Shown here in pieces: positions 9,399 to 21,289 of a DNA stretch of 64,000 nt. This stretch comes from Gnetum montanum (lineage: Eukaryota; Streptophyta; Gnetopsida; Gnetales; Gnetaceae): positions 16,942-80,941 of the forward strand of contig MNCI01008086.1 of assembly GCA_015680685.1 (NCBI GenBank), given 5' to 3'. The translations under genes and the position numbers were made by a program. A model generated the notes under the pieces. The model made no database searches and was not told where the DNA came from. It saw only the letters and a list, made by a program, of their open reading frames with translations. The stretch's first letter is position 1; each line of letters begins with the position of its first letter.

Positions 9399-12225
9399 TC
9401 AAACAGTCCTAGGCAATGGAGGATCCTAAGGCTTCGAAGGACCTTCTCCTACTTTGAGTGCATGTGGTGGTTGAGGCAGTTGTTGTGGTTTTTTGGTGGA
9501 AACTACAACTTCTAGTGGAAAATGAAAGGCATCCAACAGTGCCTTCATCTTGTTCTCCTTACTTTGGGGATCATTCACGGTCCATGCTACACTATCAATA
9601 TGGACGAAAATTGGAATATCCCATAGATAGGGCATTATAGGGAACACCTCCTTCACATTTACAGATCAGGCAGTGAACTATTTGCATTCAATGTTGAACA
9701 CTTTGAGTGCATTCTATAGCTCCTACTAATTGTTCATCTTTTTGGCCAAGTTCTCAATAGTTGACCTTTGATCGATCAACTTTGCCTTAAGAACCCTGAG
9801 TTCTACAGTTGTAATCTCAAGCTTTTGCTTGGTCTCTTTATGGTGTTTGAACTCTACCTCATACAACAAGTATGAGCTAGCCACTTGCTTCTCTAATTTG
9901 AACCACAACCTTCCAGCGTCAGCATCACTAGGTTTACATACTAGAGATTGGCAAGCTCCATGTGTTGAGTCATCTCCTCAATTTGCATCTCTTTCATATA
10001 GATTTCTACCTTGTTATAGCCATTTGTCCCATCAAAGATAGGCTACTAAACATTTCCTCCTTTCTTGAGCTATTGGAGGGTCTCATTAACTTTTAGCTTT
10101 ACCATTTGGATGTGCTTCTTATTGATTTCCTTTTACAATTCCACCTAGTCCATGTAGTGGTTCTTCACTCTTTCAAACTTTAGGGCCTCATTCTTCTAGG
10201 TGATAATGTTAATTGTAGATTTTTGGGATAAGGCATAGACTTCCTTCATGGAGAGGTTTCTATTTTTTGTTTCCAATCTTCTCAATTCTACATTCTCTCT
10301 ACCCAACTACTTTTGCTATTGATGGATAAAATCTGCCATTTGCTGCTTTTGTGTATCAATATTTTACAAGCAATGATTTTCTGTGGTTAGGATCTCATTC
10401 TCACGGTGGTTCTAGACTAAGTCTTTTTGTATGTTGTACCTTGTGGCATTGGCCAAGGATTGGTCAAAGATTACTAACTCTTTGGCATCCTCAACTTCTT
10501 TGATTCTTTTCTAAAGCTATTGGAAAGCTTCATCTCATGTTATTTCTTGGTTGAGAAGTGTGAGATCAACAAGATTGGCTCCTAAATCGATAAATTCTGT
10601 AGCTAAGCATTGGTTTTGTGATCTGGCTATTTCAAGTTACTTCTCCAAGATAATGTGTTTACCTCTTGGCTCAAGCAACTTTGACTAGGTTGCAGTGATG
10701 GTATCTGGAAGGTCAAAGACATCTAGAATCAGTTGCCTAATTTCCACTAGTTGGTCTAGTAATTCTTCATGCTGGGTTGTGCTCAATTTGCTACTAAGAG
10801 TTCCTGCGGACGTCTACACATTTCTAAGTGTAGAAACATTTGGTACAAATTCCGTAAGAACATTAAGTGCTTTAGCCACTTTATTAGCAACTACTTCAAC
10901 CATCATCTCCTGCCCATTGTGCTTCATCACCAAGATAGTTGTCTCCTCACCTTCCTCCAAATGCATCAAAAAGGTAGCGACATTCCCAGAGATGTTTGGG
11001 AATTACTATTGTTGTGAGAGGGACATCGTTACCTCTTAGGTGCTTGGATTTAACCTTGCAAGCACTTGCATTATTTGGGCTGAGAAAATTGGTGTTGCAT
11101 CTTCCATATAACTAATGGTTTGAGCCACTTTGTTGAGGTAGCTCATTGTTGGCCTATACATAGATGGATTTCCATCACTCATTCGTACTTTTTATTGTTG
11201 TTGTTGCAAGAGCTACTCTCAGATTTTGTACATGTGCTCAATGGCAGCATGGGTTTATGACATTGTTTCATGACTGTGTGGTGGAGGTGGTGGCTGTTGC
11301 TCCTCTTCTTGAATGACTTTGGCAGGCACCTTGTCCTTCATCATTTCTACACAAGGGGTAGTTGGAGCATGTCAAACAACATCATTTATATAGTGTGCTA
11401 TGCTTTCCCTCTTGCAAAGTTTTTTGATGAGGCATGAAAAAGGGAGTTCCTTCCTCCCATGCTGATTTTTCTGAAAGAGCTTCTCTATCTCAAGATAGAT
11501 CAGTTGGAAGGTAGATCGAGAATATACCACTTAGAGTAGCACATGTAGGAGTGGAGAAAGCTATGATTTTGCTTGGCCTCACCATTGGATTAAGGTGAAA
11601 GGCTCTAATCTTGAAGTATGGATGTTCCATCGTGGTGAGTGCACCAACCTCCTTACGGTCTACTCCATAACTTCGCTACATTGAGTTTTTCTTGATGCTA
11701 GGGTCTTCCTGCATTGGAATTTTAGTAAGATTAGCCCTAGTTTTTAGTAACCTAAGGGCCTCTAAAATTGCTTTCATTGAGTAAGACACTGAAATATCTT
11801 TGATTTTGATCATTGAATTGGCCTGCCAATTATTCTAGAAAAGAAGCATCTCTCCCATGTATCGCTCCTTGCTAGAAGTGATGATGGGCCACATGGGAGA
11901 GGTTTGCAATTAGGCATTGACTTATGGAGGTGCAAAATCCAATTGAAGCATAGATTTTTGGACCTCCTTGTTTGTGATCTACTTGATGTAGGCATCTATT
12001 AGGATGACCTCAGGGTTTGATCTCTACTCTAGTGCCTCATCTTAGTGTAATTATTTAGTTGTGGTTGCTTCTTTAGAAATCTATTGGACAGATTCCACTT
12101 CGGGCTCCTCCCAAAGAGATCCCGTTGCATGGGTTTCAGTTGCTTGCTCATGGGCTTGCTCTTGGCTATTTGTCCCTTGGTTGGGATGGTCCTCCTTCTT
12201 GCATGTGTTTTCCCTTAGGTGCCAT
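9399..12225 (-). pseudogene. ORF3 pseudogene (Ath-A)
   Basis: ATG at 12225 (minus) follows an acceptor-like CCACAG. The frame can be followed to TGA 9399-9401 with many stops and a net frameshift; 2827 nt, against about 2835-2847 in the other copies. Order: basic, polar N-terminus; conserved segment with YMGEMLLF and YSMKAILEALRL; middle region with MSYLNKVAQTI and VATFLMHLEEGEETTI; coiled-coil-like stretch rich in K, E and L (including 9726-9908); conserved C-terminus with MPYLWDIP, HIDSVAWTVNDP and MKALLDAFHFP (9426-9656). No known enzymatic motif is visible. It sits where env-like ORFs lie in Athila elements, but I see no signal peptide or membrane segment. It resembles the 'putative plant transposon protein' family. 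Confidence 0.65.
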
Positions 12226-12525
12226 CTGTGGTCACAACATAACCAAGGATTAACATATAATGTGTAACTTTTAGCATTTAAGTACCTTATCTCATTATGC
12301 AATTACACTTATGCTAAGTTATGACCATGGCGAATTGATTATTTTATTATTATTTTAATGTTATTTGATTTAGAATGTCACTGGAGCTTGTTGGAAGGGT
12401 TTAACTTTCAAAAATTGTCGTTTTAATGTTGGTTGCTAAGTTAAACCTTTATTTAAGATAGAAAAATTTTGAAAACGTTTCTGTCAAAAGTTTAAGGTTT
12501 ATGGTCCCCACAACAAAGAGCTTAC
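12226..12525 (-). other. Predicted intron before ORF3 (Ath-A), 300 bp
   Basis: On the minus strand the donor is CTAGAG/GTAAGCTC (intron G at 12525) and the acceptor GACCACAG ends at 12226, directly before ATG 12225. The intron is AT-rich, as usual in plants. The equivalent introns are 303 bp (Ath-B) and 293 bp (Ath-C) at the same place relative to ORF3. Confidence 0.6.
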
Positions 12526-12639
12526 CTCTAGTAGCTACAGGACTAAAGAATGGAGTGAATTGGACAAACGGTTTGGAAGTTATGGCTCTTGGAAGTTTTT
12601 GGGATTTGAAAAGTTCAAAAAATTTCCCCTCATTTTAGC

Positions 12640-12760
12640 TCAAATGTGAGAAATTGCAAAGTGTTCACATGTATTTATAGAGTTTTTACCTTCTATTGAT
12701 AGGGTCTTGTCGATGGGGTCTCATTTACACATCCCTCCCATCAATGGAGCTAATGTAGAA
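12640..12760 (-). promoter_or_regulatory. Internal promoter for ORF3 (Ath-A)
   Basis: The minus strand holds CTCTATAAATACATG (TATA at 12672-12679), 150 bp upstream of the donor site. Just above it are boxes of the type CCCCATCGACAAG, which recur in the LTR U3 of this subfamily (ATCGATGRGGCC and its complement). Spacing from TATA to donor is 150, 153 and 152 bp in Ath-A, -B and -C. This supports a promoter but there is no expression evidence. Confidence 0.5.
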
Positions 12761-14219
12761 AATTTTTCACATTGAATATTTGAAAAATACAAGGAGTTTA
12801 AGCATGAATTTGGGATCTACAATGAGCTAGAAAAGTCGTGAACATGATGAAATGCTTAAAGAGGGCTTGATTATTCACAAAAATTAGAGTTTCAACTGGG
12901 AGGATGAGCTTTATTGGAAAAAATGCCACTAATGAACACACAATTGGATGCAACCGATGGGGAATGCGGAATGATTCAATTGTGAAAATGCCTAAGGATA
13001 AGGAACCTAACTAGCCGACCCAAGAGATATGCAAGTAAATCCTCCCTATAGTAGGATCATGTCCTTTTTGCCCTTGCATACCCTCAAACCAAGGATTTTG
13101 TGGACCCCATGGTTGATTAATAGTTATGGAGAAGTTAGTGACCTAATCTAGAATAATTTACCTAAGAATTTTAACACATCAAACTAAGAAATTGAACAAG
13201 ACATGGAAATTTGGTAGTGAGTTGAATCATGGAAAGCATTGGTGGATGAGAAAGAAGGTGGAATGGAGTTTCATCTCATGGTCACATCAAGTCCCTTGTT
13301 TATTTTGTGGTTAAATGACTTAATAAAGTCCATCCTTAGTCTAGATAAAAACCAACCACTTTCAATGATTTCACATCGATACTCTAGGACTAGTCCACCT
13401 TTTTAAGACAAAAGAATTCTCCCATAGACAAATCATCTTTCCTTATTTGAGATTAAAAGAGGGTCTTAGTTAAAAGGGATCTTCAGGCATGGTTAACATG
13501 TCTTTCTAGTTCCATAACTAGTGCTTGTAGCCCATTATTTGTTCTAAGGGATGTGCTTTGAATTCCCATTGATTGTTTTTTGGATTTTATGTTTTAATGG
13601 ATTTTTGGATGGGAACCACATCATGCAAAGACTTTAAATTCCTATTATTCATCGATAGTGGAATGGTAAGAAATCTATGAAAATACTCATGCACTCAAGA
13701 GAGTAGAAATCTATGAAACTACACCCTTATCAATCTATTTAATCTTTTCTCAAGTTTGGAAACTACTAAGATCACAAGTTCGTTAAAGTTTCATGAGTGA
13801 AAAGGAACCTTATATTTCAAAAACAAGGAAGACCATAGAGTTTGTGTTTACGTGGATGACATGGACTCACTGCCTATTCCATGAAAAGAAAACTTTATCT
13901 TAGTTATCAATCATCAAAATTCAAAGATAGAATCCAGACATTAGCAATCAAAAACATTAAGTGCAAACCACCATTAGCAAACAACTACCACATCACTATG
14001 TCTTGTTGGTAATAAAACAATTTATTAGAAAACTTAAGAAAAAACATACCACATAAAGTAAAATATAAAAAAAATTATAAAATATTGAAGAAGGATAAAA
14101 TGTACTAAAAATGGTGTAAAACAAAAAGTGTAAGAACAAACAAAGTGTAAAAGCAAACAGTGTAAAACAAAGAAGTGTAAAAACCAAAAAGTACAAAAAT
14201 TGAGGAGCCACTTGCTTAG
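12761..14219 (-). other. Spacer between pol and ORF3 promoter (Ath-A)
   Basis: Noncoding. It aligns with the spacers in Ath-B (30945-32450) and Ath-C (40560-42046). Recognisable parts are an A-rich (minus strand T-rich) block at about 13990-14210 and conserved motifs near 13480-13640 and 13840-13880. I see no gene. Confidence 0.6.
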
Positions 14220-14375
14220 TTAGCATGGATGACCATATTCCCCATGACTAAGTTAGAAGGAGGAGATCCAAAGAATTGGGCATGGTTGTTCATGCAATGA
14301 GGTGTTGTTAGCACTCGCTTACTTAGGTTCATGGAAAGATTTAACTTACAACATGTTGACTAACTATTTCTAATT

Positions 14376-14425
14376 TGGGCTATTAGGAAATTGATCAGAA
14401 AGTGGGCTATTAGGAAATTGATCAC
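14376..14425. repeat. 27-bp tandem duplication at the integrase deletion
   Basis: GGGCTATTAGGAAATTGATCA occurs twice, separated by GAAAGT, where Ath-A lost integrase. Possibly a repair scar. Confidence 0.6.
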
Positions 14426-14462
14426 TTGTAACCGAGACAAGTGATTAGCAGTCACATTCTCT

Positions 14463-14463
14463 N
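14463..14463. other. Assembly gap (single N)
   Basis: The single N lies within RNase H. The sequence on both sides aligns collinearly with Ath-C, so little is lost here and the N does not by itself explain the missing integrase. Confidence 0.6.
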
Positions 14464-16640
14464 AATATCTGTTCCCTTTCGATCTACCATCGTGAGATCG
14501 AATTCTTGCAAGATCACAAGCCATTGTTGACACGAGGGCTCATCGTCAGTTTATTCATTAGGAAACGAATTACACTATGGTCTATGTGCATAAGCAAATT
14601 GTACCCAAGCACATAGTGCCTTAATTTTGCTAAGGCATGCATTACTGCCATCAATTCTTTCTCTATTATGGTGTAGTTTAGTTTGCACCCATAATGCTTC
14701 AGCTCACATAGTGGATGTAGTATGGACATTTCTGATCATGCAATTGCATGAGCATGGCTTTCAAAGCATAACTTGATGCATTTGTCATGATGTGAAATAG
14801 TTTGGATCAATTAGGTGCTCATAGAATTGGAGTTTCTACAAGATTTTTCTTGGGGTTTTAGAATGCCTTTTTGCATTCCCTAGTCTAGACAAACGTAGCA
14901 TCTTTCTTTGTCAACTCCACTAATGGTTTAGCGATCTTAAAGAAATTCTCTATGAATCATCAGTAGTAGCGAGTGTGACCAAGGAATAGTGAGACACCTT
15001 TAACTGTGTTCAATTGGTAGGTAATTCCTTGGAAGATCCTAATCTCAGGATCCACCTCAATCCTTGCTTGTGAGATTCTGTGCCCCAACATAATGTCCTC
15101 CTGGATCATTAGATGGCTGTTTTGCTAATTGAGCCAAAGGTTAGTTTGCAAATACCTTTTAAGAACTTGATCAAGATGATCTAGGGCTTTCTCAAATGTT
15201 TCCCCTTAGGTGGAGAAGTCATCTATGAAGACTTCCATTCTACTATCGATTTGTTGTTGAAAAATGCTAAGGACAAGGCATTGGAAACTTGCAAGGGCAT
15301 TACATAGTTCAAAAAGCATCTTTATGTATGCAAAATTCTTCTAGGGACTTATAAAATTTTTTTGGCCTGATCCTTTGGTGTAATTTGAATTTTGATATTG
15401 CCACTATAACCATCTAAAAAACTATAGTAGCAATGGTCAGAGATGGTGTCCAACAACTGGTTCACAAATGACAAAGGAAAATGATCTTTGTAGGTTGTCA
15501 TATTCAATAGCCTGAAGTTAATACAATTCCTTCACTTGCCACCTTTCTTTGGCACTATCACAAGTAAGGTAACCCACTCGCTATCTACAATGGGATAGAT
15601 GAATCCTACCTTGAGGAGTTATTCAATCTCCTCCTTCATGATTTGTTTAAACTTGGGGTTGAATTACCCCATTGCGACTACCTCTTTAGGTTAATGGAAG
15701 GATCAGTATAGATGTGATGTTTCCATATCCTAGGATCAATCTTAGCGAGTTCAAGATATGATCAAGCAAAGGATGTTGGCCATTTGTTAACCACCTTCAA
15801 TAGCTTCTCTTTCTGTTCAGGAGTAATATTGACATTGATTATCATCAGCTTGCCATTTTTTAGAAAAGCAGATTTCATGCTAGTAGGTAGAGTTTTCAAC
15901 TCTAAGGGCTCATGTTTAAAATTTTTAGGGATTTCCAACTCTTCCTAATTGGTGTCATCAATTTTATCATTGGAGAGTTAGCAACGAACTCACTCTAGTT
16001 TATCCATGCCTTCAACATAGGCACTTGTCAGGCTCTTAGTTGATTCCATGCAAAGTGTGCTTCTTTCAAGATCAGTGGTCAGCCATTGGGTGTTGTCATG
16101 TTTTGTGGCTGTTGCATATAAACATTTTTGAATCTCTATCTCATCTACATACTATCTACATGCTAAGATTGATGTACTTTTTATGACTCATAGTTTCTTC
16201 ACATAGTTGCACCATGTATCAATATACGTGATGCATGGAACTTTCTCTTGTCAATCTTTCCAAATGCATTTTCCTTAGCAATATCCAAGGAAATGTCTTT
16301 GATTCCTAGTTGTGCATCAGTGGTACTTAGCTAAGACCTTCCCATAATGATTAGGAAGTCTTGCTTGCAATTATCAACACGGATCACTAGGAAGTTAGCA
16401 AGATAGGATCATCCACATATGGTGGTCATAATGTCCTCCACTAGTCCCAAGGAAATAGTGATGGACTGGTTTGCTAACTCAAGATAAATGTTTCTCTTTT
16501 TGAGTGGAGATAGCTTCTAGGATTTATACATCACTTGAGAAATTAGATTAACAACAGAACCTAAGTTTAGAAGAGCTTTTTAAGGCTCATTTCCAATGAT
16601 TTGCAAATAGATTAAGGGACTCCCAGCATTAGATATTTTC

Positions 16641-19232
16641 TTGGAAAGGTGACCAACTTTTATTCAATCAGTTATTGTATGGGTTAGCATGACAGTATGC
16701 ACATTGGGAGGTGTTTAGTTTGAAGGGGACTTGAATGGATTGGATGAAGTGGATGAGGAGGATGCAAGGTTATGAGCTGCATGAGTCTATGAGGGCTTTG
16801 TAGAACTACTGGTTTGGGAGAATGATCTTTTGTGGATTTGGTTTTTGAACCGCTAGGCTGAGTAGTTGGTTATTAGTTAACAACCTTGGTAGCATTTCGT
16901 TGCTATGGCTAGGTTGGAATCTTGTCCTACATTGATGGAGTAGGTGGTAATTATGTTGAGGGCAGAGGAACATGTGCAGAAGGATGAGGAGGATGATAAG
17001 GATATGGGGATTCCCCTATTGGAGATGGAGATCAAGCTCTATCGCACTCAGGAGGTTAGTATTAATGTTGGAATAAAGTGTGATTGAAAGAGCCACATAG
17101 AGATATGAGTTGTTAAATATAGTACCCATATGGATCTAGTTATCGATATGAGTATTGCTACCTTGGTGGTGGCATCCCTCACAATTGTGGGTGCTACCAT
17201 TGATGATATTGCTCATAAGGTTGTGGTGGAGCTTCACTTGGATAATTGGCTTTTTGTTGGTAGAATTTCCTTGGGTTGTCTTGAGAATAAGAAAACCTTC
17301 TAGGTTCTTGCCTTTTGTTCAATCTAGGATTTAGAGTGTACATCCCAAATTCTTGCAAGTGTGACACAATGGGGCAACATCAGTTAGGATGTTCATATAA
17401 GTAGATGTCACATCCACCATCATTCTCTAATTTAAATTACACAACCTATTCTACTACAATAGCCTTGTCCTTACCCATTTTGTGGGCATGTTTAGCTTAT
17501 TTTCTTCTCATGCGATCCTGATCACTACTTTGCTCTTTGGATTTCTTTGTAATTTTTAGAGTGGTTTGAAAATTTTCATCCAAATAGTTCCACATTTTAT
17601 CTACCTTAGTCGAAATTTCAGAGATAGGATTCTGAATCAACAAGGTCTTTCGTTGCACCATCTCATCAAGTGGTGCCTCCTCCTCATTATCATAGAATCA
17701 GACTTCCCTTTTTTTGATGGAAGGATCTCAGTTGTACTCCTTTGCATTTTCTCTCTTTCTTAGCTCTCCTTCTTCTTTAGCAACCTACTTAATTAGCCTT
17801 TGGATTTGATAGGCTTTAAGTTATGATAGTCTCCCTTGGGCATAGACCCTAAGAGTTCTCCTTGTTTTTGATTAGAGCCCATATATGATATGGTAAAGCT
17901 ACTCCCTTTAAGAATAACCATGGCTAGGACATTAATGCAAGAGAGAATAGTTCCTACCTATGGCTACGTCCAAGGATTCATGTGTTCCTTTTCTCCAATC
18001 TTGGATTTGCTTTCTCAAGTTGGACACTTGGGAGTATGCCTAATACTTGTCATTAAAGAGCTTAAGCATTATACTCCATTTGTGGATTGATTTTAGCTCC
18101 AAGGAACGATACCAACTTTCAACTTCTTTTATGAGTGTCCTTGGGAATAGCTTTAGTTTCTACCATTTTTTCTCTATGTTCTCTAAGGCATAGGCATTGT
18201 GAAAGGATTGAAGATGGTTCTATAGATTTAAGTTATATCCTCCTTTAAACTTGTGGATATTATTCATATTTAATCACTTGATTGAACTATCTTTCACATG
18301 CCTTGTTGAAATTCTCACTTCTTGTATGATGTTTAGCATATTTTGAGTTACAAGTAAAGGATAATCATAGTTATGGCCTATGTGATGGCCATGATGCCTA
18401 TGATGCCCTCTACTATCCCTTCTCTTATGGTGGCGAGCCTTCCTTGAATGCCCATGCCCCTGATCTCAATTGGTTTTGTGGACCCTATGATCATCTTTGT
18501 CCCACCAATCATCTTCATCATGATCACATCCTTTGCAGCTTCAATTAGAGCTAGGGGAGGAAGAAGAAGATGATGAAGGTGAAGAGGAATGAGGACTAAC
18601 ACTGTGGTACGTATCATCCCCTCTTCGGTCATCATGGCCACGATCATCATTGTGATGCCTGTCCTTGTCCTTGCCATTACTTCCATCTTTGGATGCCTCA
18701 TGATCATAGGATCCATTCTTGCCTAAAATAGGGTTATTTATAGTGGACTATAAGTTCTAGTTTAAGTCCCCTTTGTCAAAACTAAGGGGAGGAGTGTTAG
18801 TGAAATGAGAACTCATAGAGAGGGGATCCTCACTATCCTTTTGGCCTAGTAGGAACAAGGGGTTATTGAACCATTTTCATTTTATAGCTTTATAGTGCTT
18901 CTCATATTTTCAATCAATTTTACATTGTGCCTTAGTGGCATGGTAATCCCTAGAGTTGTGATCCTTCACAACGTATTTAGCATGAAGCCCATGGATGCCC
19001 CATCTCATAAGAGTTTGTTGAAGCATCACAAGAACTGATCGATTGGGTAGCAACATAATGTTTTCCTTCATATTCCTCCATCACATTTGGTCATCTTGAT
19101 GTAGGATGAATGTGAAGTTAGGCACATACTCATTGGGATGAGTATATACCACTCAACATTGTTGGGACACTGGTTGATATGATCATTCATTCCTTTGATT
19201 GAATGTGTGCTCGAATTTTGATGGAGAATCAT
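16641..19232 (-). pseudogene. gag pseudogene of Ath-A
   Basis: ATG at 19232 (minus) follows TTTCTTCTTCTAATAG. In order: segment with HPNEYVPNFTFILHQDD; low-complexity Asp/His/Arg and poly-Ser block (18400-18720); gag domain with NLxNHLQSFHNAYALENIE and RTLIKEVESWYRSLELKSI (about 18060-18250); helical Lys/Glu region; a variant zinc knuckle near 17365-17416 (CDIYLYEHPN then CCP); Pro/Gln/Tyr-rich tail with SEAPPQPYEQYHQ. Frame is broken by stops and frameshifts. The role in live relatives is particle assembly and RNA packaging. Confidence 0.7.
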
Positions 19233-19387
19233 TCCTATTAGAAGAAGAAATTTTGGATTAAATGAAAATAATAGTGTGCTTTTTACAATTATTATTATTA
19301 TATTAATAATTATGAATTTAAGGTTTGATTCAACAATGTTGAATAAATTTCCCTAAGTCCTAGATAGCACACGAAACTAACTAAGGT

Positions 19388-19405
19388 CCATGACAATGAT
19401 GCCAA
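19388..19405 (-). other. Primer-binding site of Ath-A
   Basis: Minus strand TTGGCATCATTGTCATGG directly follows the 5' LTR. It is a degraded TGGCGCC-type site. Confidence 0.6.
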
Positions 19406-20293
19406 TGATGAGCAACCAGTATACCCTACACGCAACCATAAGAATCACTAACGTTTACTTAATGATTTGATCAAATTCCAAAGACTTAGGTTTTTTAGTA
19501 CACTAGTTCTAGGAGGTGAAACTAACCGTTACAATCATTGTCTTCCTAGTTCCACTTGTGAAGTGCAAGGGTATGATTTAGTATAACTAAGGCATATGAT
19601 TTTTATCATTTTCTATTTTATGAATCAAGTCTCCTAAGAACAAGAATAAATAATAAAGTAGTTTAATGTTTAACTAATTTAATAACTAGCTATCACTTAA
19701 CTAATCCTAACATAAGCATTCGCTCTCACTTGTCGTACACATCTTGAACACATATAGCGCTACTCGATTACCAAATGTTAAGCGTTATTGGGATTACTAA
19801 GCATTAGACGTATGCTTGAAGTGGGATTACTTATGTACTACTATTTATTCGCTATTAATTAATTAGTTCCTTAATTAGTTAAAAAAATTAAAGTAAATTG
19901 CTTCAATATTAAATGCTTGAGTAAAATAATTAATCTAGTCCAAGTACTACAAGGTTTATCATAAGAGCTCACCTTTATTATTGTCCATACTGAAGTGCTC
20001 AGGTACAATAGTGTTTGAATAAAGATCCGTACGCTCGTTGACTCCTACTATGGATACTCAAAAAATATTCTAACTTCTAAGAGGAAAAACTGTAAGTGCT
20101 TCACTACAACTATGAAAGGAATTCCATAAATGCAATGGGTAGGCACACATTTATAGGTGGAAATAGGGTGCCCTATCAACAAGTACACATAAATGAGTGA
20201 ACCCCTGCATCAATGGGATCACATAAATAAGACCCTGCCAATAGGATTGCATCGATGTCATCCCATCAACGTAGCCCACCGATTGACTCATCA
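19406..20293 (-). repeat. 5' LTR of Ath-A (888 bp)
   Basis: Minus-strand ends are TGATGAGTCA at 20293 and CTCATCA at 19406. A TATA-like CTATAAAT lies at 20149-20156 and AATAAAG near 20010-20025 in minus-strand context. It is followed by a primer site and gag. Confidence 0.85.
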
Positions 20294-20298
20294 CAATC

Positions 20299-21289
20299 TC
20301 GTCAATTATATGTGGGATTTAGAGTCACCTTCATCAATATTTATATTTATTCTTTAGTTGGGTTAAGGGTGGTGGTGGAGTTCTTAAATTATATCTAATT
20401 ATTGATTTTACATTATTATGATTATCAGCTTGAGTTTGATATTTAGTTTAGTCTGGCCAATCTTTGTTTACAACTATCCATGTGCATGACTATCTAGCAA
20501 CTTGATGCCTTCAACCAAATCCATGCAGGTGTATTTGGCTAGTTGGTTTTCCCTAGTCAATTTTAGGATTGAATACCTTGGTTTTCTATGATGTTTTAGG
20601 TGATTATCTTAGTTGTGATAAGGATGAGGTAGAGGAGGAAGCTAATAAATAATAATTATGTTATAGTGTTTAGTACATTGGATTTATAATTTTAGTTGGT
20701 TTCCATTCTATGATGTAATGTTTAGCTGGAATTGTAGATTCAAAATGCATTGGATTTTGTACTATTTTTTGCCTATCTTTGTTCTATGCCATTTCAATTT
20801 GGAATCCATTATATTGCAAGTTTAATGGCTTTTATTCAAATTTCTTAGTTATGTAACATTAAAGCCTAATGTCTTTTGAATAAGTAATTATGTTTAATTT
20901 TAGTTTTCATATTTTATATATAATTTCTAGATCATGTGTTTAGTTTTATGTTTCCATTAATCATTCATCTTCTCAATTCAAGTATTATTTTTTACAACTA
21001 TTTCTATTAATTTTTGGCTTGGACAATACTATGCAATTTCTTTTAATTAGTGAACATGTTAGGTTTGGTATGCATGAGGCTATTGTCACTATTTTTAACT
21101 ATGTTGTACATTTTTCTGCATTTTTTTGTTCCTATGCACTTGTAATTTTCATGGATGCCTAATGCTTTGCTTGTCTATTTCTTTTAGTATACTTATAGAT
21201 TTATTACACAATGTTGTACTTTTTAGCATATTTTATATTTTATTTAAGTAATGCCTTTCTAGCCTAAGCTTGGTTAGTGGGATGTTACA
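20299..21289 (+). repeat. Tek-1 chromovirus 3' LTR, right part
   Basis: Resumes the LTR interrupted by Ath-A and ends GGATGTTACA, the exact inverse of the LTR start at 6076. Noncoding, AT-rich. The first 50 bp continue the GGGATTTAG..TCAATTATAT repeats seen before 8407. Confidence 0.7.

Larger units (their letters stand above)
14220..16640 (-). pseudogene. pol pseudogene of Ath-A: protease, RT, RNase H; integrase mostly deleted
   Basis: Minus strand order: protease near 16270-16610 (VNLISQVMY), with the catalytic DSG reading NLG; linker 15640-15960; RT about 14830-15640 with VFIDDFS (DD codons 15218-15223); RNase H about 14470-14830, including KLNYTIIEKELMAVMHAL and a following HYVLGYNLLMHIDHSVI. 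The zinc-finger and catalytic core of integrase are missing: RNase H joins near 14380-14436 to the pol C-terminal tail, which ends SHGEYGHPC with stop 14220-14222. About 1.2 kb present in Ath-C is absent. Family: Athila-like Ty3/gypsy, judged from the FMDDFS/FLDGYSGYNQI style of RT. Confidence 0.75.
8408..20293 (-). mobile_element. Ath-A: complete-ended Athila-like Ty3/gypsy retrotransposon, 11.9 kb
   Basis: Both LTRs are present (8408-9169 and 19406-20293), with primer site, gag, protease, RT/RNase H, ORF3 and polypurine tract in minus-strand order. Flanking 5-mers TAATC (8403-8407) and CAATC (20294-20298) are a target duplication with one C/T difference, and the flanks join two parts of the Tek-1 LTR. 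Most of integrase is deleted. All frames are broken, so the copy is dead. The LTR lengths differ (888 and 762 bp) because the 3' LTR lost stretches of about 80 and 40 bp. Confidence 0.85.

Noticed and set aside
10695-11039. 114-codon plus-strand ORF and the overlapping 10769-11017 frame
   Set aside because: Opposite-strand shadows of ORF3 in Ath-A, whose own frame matches Ath-B and Ath-C.
18378-18716. 112-codon minus-strand frame rich in Met, Ile and Thr
   Set aside because: It is an out-of-frame reading of the Asp/His/Ser low-complexity block of gag. The same shadow appears at 26328-26570 and 47381-47626.
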